From Acidobacteria bacterium AH-259-L09 (GTDB lineage Bacteria; Acidobacteriota; UBA6911; RPQK01), in NCBI GenBank assembly GCA_027717875.1, contig JALLOL010000155.1, forward strand, positions 1 to 6,221: a stretch of DNA of 6,221 nt. Direction: 5' to 3'. Of the stretch, positions 1-4,879 are shown one piece after another. The position numbers and the translations under genes are program-made. Position 1 is the first letter of the stretch. Each line of letters begins with the position of its first letter. The notes beneath the pieces were generated by a model. It ran no database searches. It was given only the letters and a program-made list of their open reading frames with translations, and was not told where the DNA came from.

Positions 1-12
1 CGCCGATGCTTC

Positions 13-33
13 CAGCACCACAGCACCACGGCA
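13..33. repeat. Copy 1 of a 21-bp dispersed direct repeat
   Basis: This 21-bp stretch matches 5492-5512 at 20 of 21 positions in the same orientation; the last 14 bases (20-33) are identical. It is built from short GCACCAC units and another such unit follows at 32-38, so the segment is also a small degenerate tandem repeat. Both copies lie upstream of toxin-antitoxin genes. Low complexity could produce part of the similarity by chance. Confidence 0.5.
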
Positions 34-66
34 CCACAGGCGAGTAGTACCAGGACTCTCCAAATC

Positions 67-98
67 TATAGCGAGGCGGGCACAACGCTTGCTATACT
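67..98 (+). promoter_or_regulatory. Extended -10 promoter with overlapping inverted repeat
   Basis: TATACT at 93-98 is preceded by TG plus one base (90-92), giving an extended -10 element, which tolerates the absence of a good -35 box here. An inverted repeat, TATAGC (67-72) with GCTATA (91-96), overlaps it; adjoining bases GAG and CTT extend the match with one mismatch. The predicted start near 105 leaves a leader of about 24 nt before the antitoxin ATG. Overlap of a palindrome with the promoter fits autorepression by an antitoxin, which is inferred. Confidence 0.4.
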
Positions 99-128
99 TT
101 TGAAGGGGCCCAAAACGGGAACCGGGAC

Positions 129-329
129 ATGCCAAAGACGAAAGAAACTGTAAGGGCGCTACTCGACCGCTTACCAGACGAGTGCAGCCTCGATGATGTT
201 CTGTATCATCTCTACGTTATTCAGGCGGTCGAGAGAGGTCTGGACGATGTTGCTGAGGGTCGAGTTATCCCCCACGACGCGGTCGCCGACCAGCTGCGGA
301 GGAAATGGCAGATCGGACGCGCCGAGTAG
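129..329 (+). CDS. Small antitoxin-like protein (partner of a ParE/RelE-type toxin)
   Basis: A 66-residue charged protein with no membrane segment. The core VERGLDDVAEGRVIPHDAV (about residues 34-52), followed by a helix ending in RRKW, is the usual layout of short helical antitoxins that end in a 'GRVI(P/S)HEE' type segment. In the family such a protein neutralises a co-transcribed RelE/ParE toxin and represses the operon. The next reading frame, overlapping by 25 nt, begins exactly like a ParE/RelE toxin, which supports the call. The ribosome binding site is weak (GGGA at 122-125). The gene looks intact although its toxin is broken, so it may be an orphan antitoxin. Assignment is by pattern; DNA binding is not evident from the sequence. 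Confidence 0.65.
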   Translation: MPKTKETVRALLDRLPDECSLDDVLYHLYVIQAVERGLDDVAEGRVIPHDAVADQLRRKWQIGRAE

Positions 330-520
330 TCTGGATCAACGGTGCACGCGATGGCCTCGACGACGTACTGGAGTACATTGCTGAGGACTCACCAATCGCG
401 GCAGGGCGATTTCTTGACGTTGTTCTTGATGCCGCTCAATCCTTGAGCTTGCTATCTTCAGCTTGACGGAAAGCTGAAGCGAACATCTGGGTTTTGGAAG
501 TATTGAGGGTTTACCATGAG
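305..520 (+). pseudogene. ParE/RelE-family toxin remnant, interrupted and internally deleted
   Basis: The frame opens at ATG 305 inside the end of the antitoxin gene and runs 53 codons to TGA at 464-466; full family members are about 90-100 residues. The visible part matches a ParE N-terminal half: VVW near residue 8, an acidic helix with LDDVLEYIAEDSP, then AAGRFLDVVLDAAQSL. After the stop the same frame continues with IWVLEVLRVYHE (485-520), which resembles the last beta strand of ParE/RelE toxins, so the central strands appear deleted rather than the whole C-terminus. The missing part normally carries much of the active surface, so this is unlikely to be toxic. The remnant's tail contains the ribosome binding site and ATG of the following oxidoreductase. 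A short functional 53-residue peptide is possible but less likely. Confidence 0.6.
456..479 (+). repeat. Perfect 9-bp inverted repeat (stem-loop) at the toxin break
   Basis: CTTCAGCTT (456-464) and AAGCTGAAG (471-479) pair perfectly around a 6-base loop that includes most of the toxin stop codon. No T-run follows on either strand, so it is not a standard intrinsic terminator. It lies where family similarity of the toxin is lost and may mark the deletion junction. Confidence 0.6.
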
Positions 521-1694
521 CTGCGATGCAATCATTGTCGGAGGTGGTCTTGGGGGCTCAGCCTTAGCGAAGAACCTTGCAGAATCAGGACATCGAGTCC
601 TTGTGTTGGAGCGTGAAACACGCTTCAAGGACAGGGTTCGAGGAGAGCAGATGCATCCCTGGGGAGTGGCCGCCGCACGGTCCCTTGGAGTGTACGACCA
701 CATCATCGGTAACCAAACTCGCTGGTGGATTACATACCTGGGCGGGTCCCCAATGGCCAAAAGAGATCTCGCAAAAACCACACATCACGGGGTAGGGTCC
801 TTCAATTTCTATCATCCAGATATGCAAGAAAGTCTTCTCGGGCTGGCCGAACAAACCGGGGCAGAAGTTCGTCGCGGTATCACCGTCGATTCGGTCGTTC
901 CGGGTAGTCCGCCGAGCGTCAAGTTTCAGAAGAATGGTAAGCGTGAGGTGATTTCTGCACAAGTGGTGGTAGGTGCGGATGGACGAAATTCAATGGTGCG
1001 GTCTTGGGCGGGTTTTCAAGTGCAACAGGACCCTGATCGTTTGCTCATTGCGGGCACACTTCTTGAGGTGACCCCAGTTCCGGACGACTCTACTCACCTC
1101 GTCGCCGGACCCGAAGGTGCCGTCTTAATGGCGCCACTCGGTGAGAAGCGAGCCCGTGTCTACTACCTGTACCGCAAGGCCGACGGCGACCAGCATCTCA
1201 GCGGGAATCAAAAGGTTTCTGAATTCCTCTCGAATTGCCGTGCGGCTGGTGCGCCAGGCGAATGGTTCGACGGCGCTCACATCGCAGGTCCTTTAGCCCA
1301 GTTCAATGGAGCGGATCACTGGGTCGATCATCCCGCACGGGATAATGTCGTCCTCATAGGAGACGCTGCGGCCGCATCGGATCCGGACTGGGGTTGTGGT
1401 CTTTCACTGACTCTTCTCGATGTTCTTCATCTGAGAGACTGCCTCTGCTCTACGAGTGACTGGAGCGCCGCACTTGACCACTACGCTCGAAAACACGACC
1501 GTTGCTATGGGACCGTCCATCAGATCACAAATTGGATGGCTGAACTGATATGGACTACCGGTCCGGCAGCGGACGAGCGGCGCGCTCGAATCCTCCCGCG
1601 CATTTTTTCTGACCCCGCGGGACTACCAGACCTCATAGGTCTTGGCCCCGAATCCCCTACTGACGAACCGGAGGATCTTTCGCATGAAAGTTGA
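516..1694 (+). CDS. FAD-dependent monooxygenase / oxidoreductase (PHBH fold)
   Basis: A 392-residue flavoprotein with the three landmarks of the p-hydroxybenzoate hydroxylase / geranylgeranyl reductase superfamily in order: the GxGxxG dinucleotide fold at residues 9-14 with ribose-binding Glu at 32 (VLVLERE); the DG motif VGADGRNS at 152-159; and the GD motif VVLIGDAAAASDPDWGCG at 278-295. RGEQM at 42-46 follows the first strand. Length is normal for a stand-alone single-component enzyme, and no signal peptide or membrane anchor is seen. Such enzymes use FAD and NAD(P)H to hydroxylate or reduce small or prenylated substrates; this substrate cannot be read from sequence. In the GD motif the usual His-x-x-x-P-x-x-G-Q-G is replaced by Ser-Asp-Pro-Asp-Trp-Gly-Cys-Gly. 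Start choice: GAGGG at 505-509, 6 nt before ATG 516. No pathway partner lies nearby except an unknown small ORF 68 nt downstream. Confidence 0.88.
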   Translation: MSCDAIIVGGGLGGSALAKNLAESGHRVLVLERETRFKDRVRGEQMHPWGVAAARSLGVYDHIIGNQTRWWITYLGGSPMAKRDLAKTTHHGVGSFNFYHPDMQESLLGLAEQTGAEVRRGITVDSVVPGSPPSVKFQKNGKREVISAQVVVGADGRNSMVRSWAGFQVQQDPDRLLIAGTLLEVTPVPDDSTHLVAGPEGAVLMAPLGEKRARVYYLYRKADGDQHLSGNQKVSEFLSNCRAAGAPGEWFDGAHIAGPLAQFNGADHWVDHPARDNVVLIGDAAAASDPDWGCGLSLTLLDVLHLRDCLCSTSDWSAALDHYARKHDRCYGTVHQITNWMAELIWTTGPAADERRARILPRIFSDPAGLPDLIGLGPESPTDEPEDLSHES

Positions 1695-1762
1695 TCGCGA
1701 GGGCTTGGCAACTCAGATTGGAGCAGAGATCGTATTTCTGACACATAAGAAGGGGGTAAAAA

Positions 1763-1906
1763 ATGGCTAAATATGAAATAACTCTTGAACCACTGTGTGA
1801 GGTTGTGGTTTATGCAATAGCGCCAATTCCCGTGGGTCCCAAGTACCTTGGGAATCAGATTAGTTTTCCCGGTGGGACGTGGAAGTGTAGAGCCAGAGGG
1901 GGATAG
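1763..1906 (+). CDS. Small unrecognised protein, possibly frameshifted near its end
   Basis: A 47-codon ORF starting at ATG 1763 behind a strong ribosome binding site (AGAAGGGGG, 1747-1757 region, about 7 nt spacing). The product begins MAKYEITLEPLCEVVVYAIA and has alternating hydrophobic strands; Cys occurs at 12 and 42. I recognise no family. After residue 41 (GGTWK) the current frame gives a short basic tail and stops at 1904. Dropping one base near 1887 would instead read VEPEGDRFKVTYSWYALAG and stop at TAA 1944-1946, giving about 60 residues with a more protein-like end. A perfect 7-bp hairpin (1837-1843 with 1847-1853) lies inside the coding sequence. It follows the flavoenzyme by 68 nt on the same strand and could be co-transcribed. 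Coding status rests on the RBS and composition only. Confidence 0.45.
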   Translation: MAKYEITLEPLCEVVVYAIAPIPVGPKYLGNQISFPGGTWKCRARGG

Positions 1907-1960
1907 ATTCAAAGTTACTTACTCCTGGTATGCATTAGCTGGATAAATCGGCTCTGATGA

Positions 1961-2734
1961 CTAAAAGCCATTGAGGAGCACGAGGCCAGCCAGCACGAGA
2001 ACGCCTCCTGCTACACGTCCCACAAGATCCCCGCGCGGGACCACCTTCTCAACCAGGACAAAGGCTGCGATGGTCGCCACCCAGAGCAGGTTCATCACCC
2101 CCGCCACAAAGAGCAAAGCCATGAGGGACCAACAGCAGCCCGTGCAGTAGCTCCCATGTCGCAGTCCCATGATGAAAGCGCCCCGTGAGCCCTCGCGCCA
2201 CTTGCCCAAGAGAAACCCCAAGGGAGAGCGGCAGTGCTTCAGGCAGGCATACTTAAGAGGCGTCCACTGGAACAGCCCGGCAGTTAGGAGCAGGAGGCCA
2301 CCCAGGATGGAACTGGTGCTTACCATCATCGGAGAGAGGAGAGCAGCACGGTGAAGTCCCCACTGGGCGAAAGTAGCGGCAGCACTGAATCCGGTCCAGA
2401 CCACCAGATACCCCACAAGAAACATACCGGTTGGTACAAGCGGGCGCTGCTGTTCGTGGCGGCGCCTATTGACAGTAGCAAACATTAGGATCATAGGTGC
2501 AGCGGAGGGAACCATCATCGCCACCATCATTACTGCCCACATCACAAACAGCAGGATGATATCTAGGGCTCCCCAGGTCCGCATCTGGAGCATGGCCATA
2601 TCCATACGTTCCATGTCCAAAGCCAGGTAGACCATATATGTCCATGCCAGCGCCGAGATCCCAACAAGGCCGGAGACTACAATTGTGCGGTCTCGCTTGA
2701 GCACTGCCTCAAGCGGTGTTACATGGGGCATCAT
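1961..2734 (-). CDS. DUF2182 polytopic membrane protein (predicted metal-binding)
   Basis: A 257-residue integral membrane protein with about six to seven hydrophobic segments (roughly residues 17-39, 56-86, 101-124, 139-156, 196-228, 238-255). It carries the DUF2182 hallmarks: the Met-rich FVMWAVMMVAMMVPSAAPM (63-81), YACLKHCRSPLGFLL (162-176) and GLRHGSYCTGCCWSLM (190-205). Conserved Cys164, His167, Cys168, His193, Cys197, Cys200 and Cys201 plus many Met residues fit the family description as a predicted metal-binding membrane protein, but the true function is unknown. The Met-rich stretch MERMDMAMLQM (41-51) lies between the first two membrane segments. It starts 30 nt after the DUF1326 stop on the same strand, so the two are probably one operon. 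Adjacent ATGs at 2734 and 2731 leave the exact start uncertain; upstream GGCGGGA is a weak ribosome binding site. Length is normal for the family. Confidence 0.88.
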   Translation of the reverse strand: MMPHVTPLEAVLKRDRTIVVSGLVGISALAWTYMVYLALDMERMDMAMLQMRTWGALDIILLFVMWAVMMVAMMVPSAAPMILMFATVNRRRHEQQRPLVPTGMFLVGYLVVWTGFSAAATFAQWGLHRAALLSPMMVSTSSILGGLLLLTAGLFQWTPLKYACLKHCRSPLGFLLGKWREGSRGAFIMGLRHGSYCTGCCWSLMALLFVAGVMNLLWVATIAAFVLVEKVVPRGDLVGRVAGGVLVLAGLVLLNGF

Positions 2735-2764
2735 CAGTCCCGCCGGTTTACCCGCTGTGCGAGT

Positions 2765-3385
2765 CTAGCTCACGCTCCAGTTAAAAGTGGCCACTGCGCC
2801 GGATTTCGTCTCGAACTGGAGGGGCATGTCAGGATCGGACCACTGTGAACCGCTGGGAGCCAACTCCATGGTCAAGTTTTCGAACTGCAACGCAGAAGCA
2901 AACCCTGCATTCTTCAGCGTCATGGGGCGTCCCGCCTCATCTTTTAGTCGCTGTGATTTCACCTGGCCGAAGCTGCCAACCGTTGCTGTCAGGGTGTCTC
3001 CCTCCTCCCGGATCTCGATCTTAGTGGTCTGGGTTGGTAGCCACTTCGTTACCAAGCCGCCGATTATCTCCCAGGGACCCCCCTTCTTGCCCTGGAAGAT
3101 CGCTTCCAACTCTCGGCGCTGGTCAGCATTGGTCCCTTCGTCAATGTAGACGCGAGCAGTACCGTTGCCTTCATAGAGGGTTGGCCCCGGAAAATGGGTT
3201 GCAACAACGAGTGTCCGTCCACCCAAGTTCACGCCATCGGAGCTGCCCTCTTGGACACGAAAGAGCATGGCGCCAGCACACCACCCCTGGTCCATGACCA
3301 TTAGCTCCTGCACGGCCAACCAGCAAGGGCACAGCATGTTGCAGCTGCAGCTCTCTATCATTTGCGCCGTTACGTTCCAAGCCAT
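2765..3385 (-). CDS. DUF1326 protein with CxCx3CxC motif
   Basis: A 206-residue soluble protein opening with the DUF1326 signature: ESCSCNMLCPCWL (residues 11-23), that is Cys13-x-Cys15-x3-Cys19-x-Cys21, followed by GWCAG (34-38) with Cys36. No signal peptide is seen, so it should be cytoplasmic or membrane-associated through its partner. The cysteine cluster suggests metal or thiol chemistry, but the family has no established reaction that I can state. The frame is open further upstream to 3697, but the ATG at 3385 is chosen because it has a near-perfect ribosome binding site and the family N-terminus begins there; upstream sequence does not look like the family. It is the first gene of a pair with DUF2182 (30-nt gap), and the two families are commonly found side by side. 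A TATAAA box at 3419-3414 (minus strand) is a weak promoter candidate. Confidence 0.88.
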   Translation of the reverse strand: MAWNVTAQMIESCSCNMLCPCWLAVQELMVMDQGWCAGAMLFRVQEGSSDGVNLGGRTLVVATHFPGPTLYEGNGTARVYIDEGTNADQRRELEAIFQGKKGGPWEIIGGLVTKWLPTQTTKIEIREEGDTLTATVGSFGQVKSQRLKDEAGRPMTLKNAGFASALQFENLTMELAPSGSQWSDPDMPLQFETKSGAVATFNWSVS

Positions 3386-3391
3386 GATGCT

Positions 3392-3401
3392 ACCTCCTCC
3401 T
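3392..3401 (-). promoter_or_regulatory. Strong ribosome binding site fixing the DUF1326 start
   Basis: On the minus strand AGGAGGAGGT ends 6 nt before the ATG at 3385. It decides for the 206-residue start over the open frame extending 104 codons further upstream. Confidence 0.85.
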
Positions 3402-3477
3402 GAGAATTTGTTGTTTATAGGAAGAACTAGAAAGGAGCTTAGCAGAGTTTTGACGACCGCACAATCATCCCACAAGA

Positions 3478-3793
3478 TTGGCTGGGTCTTCCTCGACGGA
3501 CCCGATCCAACGGGAATCGTCGCGGTTAGCGTTTGTGGCGACCAACGGAACGACCATGGACTTTGACTGGTGGAAAAAGTGGATCCCTGGCTATCAGACG
3601 CCCCCCGGATGATCCCATTCCAGAGGATTCCCGCAGAGCCCGGGGATGGAAAGTCCATCACGTCATGTTCGGAGTCAAGCTCAAGGAAGCAATGCACGCG
3701 CTGGGAATCGAAGCAGACCTGAAATACCCGGGGGCACAGTCGACCTATCGCTCAATTCCCCACTTTTTCAAGGCGAAATTCGGAAAAGAGTGA
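3478..3793 (+). pseudogene. Remnant of an alpha/beta-hydrolase (esterase-like) gene
   Basis: Two pieces of one protein are readable in different frames. In the first frame (to TGA 3610) there is DPIQRESSRLAFVATNG followed by TTMDFDWWKKWIPGYQTPP, like the region after the catalytic Ser elbow in esterases of the BD-FAE/carboxylesterase type, where 'DP(V/I)xRxSSR' is common. The second frame then gives DDPIPED, VHHVMFGVKLKEAMHALGIE and YPG, with IPHFFKAKFGKE before TGA 3791, like the C-terminal end of the same family (HHPxFGxxLKEKMDxLGIE). The frames meet at a C6 run (3601-3606); removing one C joins them. About 50 residues expected between the pieces, and the N-terminal half with the Ser nucleophile, are missing. 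It cannot encode an active enzyme. Family identity is inferred from remembered patterns. Confidence 0.6.
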
Positions 3794-4057
3794 GCACTAC
3801 CCTTAAAGAGAATAAAGCGCTTGATCCAGTAAAGGTAGGCCTTTTCTGTCCTCCGATTGAAGTATTTTATGCGAAGGGCGTTTCGCAGCTGTTCGAGTAG
3901 TTTTGGTTTTCGCACTGAAGAACTCCTTTCAGTCGTGTGCTATATTGCTGTCTGTATTTCATAACGTTCGAGAGTGATAAACTGCGAAATGCGATTAAGC
4001 TCGGCGAGAAAGCGCGCTAAACCGCAGGGGAAGGCCCACAGGACATCCACGCTCCCC
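3794..4057. other. Intergenic stretch without a supported gene
   Basis: No convincing coding region is visible. A 36-codon frame from GTG 3790 overlapping the pseudogene stop (ends 3900) and a very basic 24-codon frame (3989-4063) are open but have no recognisable features. There is a 6-bp inverted repeat (3914-3919 with 3928-3933) just upstream of an extended -10 box, TGCTATATT (3938-3946), which resembles the promoter box at 90-98. No gene follows it at a sensible distance, so it may be the promoter of something lost. Confidence 0.4.
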
Positions 4058-4118
4058 AGCTAACGTGCCGCTGCAGCTGACGCGCTCCGCGCGCAGCTGA
4101 GCGGCAGGCCCTTAGGCG
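4058..4118 (+). repeat. attC-like imperfect palindrome 1
   Basis: A 61-bp element with an attC-site layout. Outer boxes are GCTAAC (4059-4064) and CTTAGGC (4111-4117). Between them is a long stem: TGCCGCT (4066-4072), CAGCTG (4074-4079) and CGCGC (4081-4085) pair with GCGCG, CAGCTG and AGCGGCA (4089-4106). The left arm has two unpaired bases, G4073 and A4080, like the extrahelical bases that orient folded attC sites. The right box departs from the integron consensus GTTRRRY in having C in place of the first G, the base next to the crossover. It could be a diverged attC, a related mobile palindrome, or simply a transcript hairpin. Confidence 0.55.
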
Positions 4119-4154
4119 CCTTGCGGAACTGCGTATGTTGAACGGAGATCCGTG

Positions 4155-4481
4155 ATGACCCGGTTTCCTTGCCCCTACCTGAAGGGGGAGGTCGAGCTGA
4201 CCGAGGAGCGGGAGCGTCACATCGGCGGGCGGCATCCCGATCTGCTGCCGGAGCACAGGGAGCGGATCGCGGAAACTCTGGCCGACCCTGATCAAGTCCG
4301 CAGGAGCATTCGGTTCGGTAGCGCCATGTCGTTCTCTCGATGGTACACTGACCTGCGGAGAGGCAAGCACGTGGTGGTCGTGGTCGTCAGCGGGCTCGAC
4401 CTGAGTGAGCGCCACTGGATCATCACGGCATACATAGCCAGAAAGCTGGCGGAAGGAGAAGTCGAATGGAGGCGAAGTTGA
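4155..4481 (+). CDS. Putative BECR-fold nuclease toxin of a TA pair
   Basis: A 108-residue protein with a layout seen in small nuclease-like toxins: VELTEERERHIGGRHPDLL (residues 13-31) with His22 and His27, then RIAETLADPDQVRRS, and later beta strands HVVVVVVSGLD and HWIITAYIARKLAEGE. The 'LTEER..HI..(R)HP' followed by 'I..TL.DPD.(I/V)' pattern resembles phage-associated Barnase/EndoU/ColicinE5/RelE-like (PBECR) domains, which cut RNA; I cannot fix the exact family. Start: ATG 4155 lies 7 nt after GGAG (4144-4147), better than the GTG at 4152. The stop overlaps the next gene by 16 nt, so the two are translationally coupled. Gene order, toxin first and DUF2283 second, resembles HigBA-like order. 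It starts about 40 bp after an attC-like element, as genes in integron cassettes do. Toxicity is inferred. Confidence 0.6.
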   Translation: MTRFPCPYLKGEVELTEERERHIGGRHPDLLPEHRERIAETLADPDQVRRSIRFGSAMSFSRWYTDLRRGKHVVVVVVSGLDLSERHWIITAYIARKLAEGEVEWRRS

Positions 4482-4711
4482 GGTTCAAGTACGACCGCGA
4501 GGCTGACATCCTTCACATCGACAAGTGCCCGCCCTACGCGGAGCAGGAGTCGGAGGAACTGGGGGACGAAGTAGTCGCGCGACTCAACCCCGATACGGGT
4601 GAAATCGAAAACCTGGAGGTGCTGTTCTTCTCGACGCGGCTCTTGCGGAGCGAGCTGTTCGAGTTGCCCGTCACGGCCGATCTGCGGCTCGCGAGCAAGG
4701 ACGGCGCCTAA
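4466..4711 (+). CDS. DUF2283 family protein, likely antitoxin of the pair
   Basis: An 81-residue acidic protein. The opening FKYDREADILHI (residues 7-18) is the DUF2283 signature (YDxEADxLYI), followed by the strand-turn-strand GDEVVARLNPDTGEIENLEV typical of the family. DUF2283 proteins are small and often sit next to toxin-like nucleases, so an antitoxin role is reasonable but unproven. The ribosome binding site AAGGAG (4453-4458) is inside the upstream gene, 7 nt before ATG 4466, and the genes overlap 16 nt. The TAA stop (4709-4711) lies inside the first core box (GCCTAAC, 4706-4712) of the second attC-like element, an arrangement common in integron gene cassettes. Confidence 0.72.
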   Translation: MEAKLRFKYDREADILHIDKCPPYAEQESEELGDEVVARLNPDTGEIENLEVLFFSTRLLRSELFELPVTADLRLASKDGA

Positions 4712-4768
4712 CAAGTACGTGCACCGGACCGCTCGCTTCACTCGCAGGTGATGCCCAGGCCCTTAGCC
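4706..4768 (+). repeat. attC-like element 2 overlapping the DUF2283 stop codon
   Basis: GCCTAAC (4706-4712) fits the integron R'' consensus RYYYAAC exactly. About 50 bp later CTTAGCC (4762-4768) stands where R' (GTTRRRY) is expected, again with C for the first G. Between them the arms are only partly complementary: CACC (4722-4725) with GGTG (4747-4750), and CTCGC (4732-4736) near CTCGC (4741-4745), so the stem is weaker than in element 1. The shared GGCCCTTAG sequence before the right box links the two elements. A 63-bp length is in the range of short attC sites. Confidence 0.45.
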
Positions 4769-4843
4769 CGAGTTGACCAAGTTACACGGGAGCGGCTTGA
4801 GAGGAGTGGGGTCAGGTTTTATAGGGTAAGAACCGGTGTGTGT

Positions 4844-4869
4844 GGGCAAGTGGGGTGAGGGTGAGTGGG
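4844..4869 (+). other. G-quadruplex motif downstream of the mazF-like gene
   Basis: Four G-tracts (4844-4846, 4852-4855, 4859-4861, 4867-4869) are separated by loops of 5, 3 and 5 bases, matching the canonical G3+N1-7 pattern. More G-runs precede it (4808-4811, 4824-4826). The motif is on the strand opposite the toxin transcript, 10 bp past the toxin stop codon. The fold is predicted from pattern only. Confidence 0.55.
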
Positions 4870-4879
4870 AAAGGCTTGA

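Noticed and set aside
456..479. Intrinsic terminator for the first TA operon
   Set aside because: The stem is perfect, but no T-run follows on either strand.
458..962. Minus-strand open frames over the start of the flavoprotein gene
   Set aside because: Antisense to a clear FAD-binding motif; no family-like content.
3386..3697. In-frame N-terminal extension of the DUF1326 protein by 104 codons
   Set aside because: The ATG at 3385 has a near-perfect ribosome binding site and matches the family N-terminus; the extension has no family-like sequence and lies over the esterase remnant on the other strand.
3790..3900. 36-codon frame from GTG 3790, overlapping the esterase remnant's stop
   Set aside because: The product (ending VSQLFE) is somewhat protein-like, but it has only a weak RBS and no recognisable family, and it follows a pseudogene.
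3989..4063. 24-codon basic ORF ending in the first attC-like element
   Set aside because: No ribosome binding site and low-complexity basic composition; its stop coinciding with GCTAAC could be the trace of an earlier cassette gene but is too weak to call.
4142..4153. ACGGA-GA-TCCGT inverted repeat over the RBS of the nuclease-like gene
   Set aside because: A 2-base loop is too tight for a hairpin and 5-bp arms are easily found by chance; noted only as a weak operator possibility.
4017..4741. Long minus-strand open frames over the cassette (4017-4415 and 4292-4741)
   Set aside because: Shadows of the plus-strand genes and the attC-like palindrome; the plus-strand frames have RBSs, family motifs and coupled overlaps.
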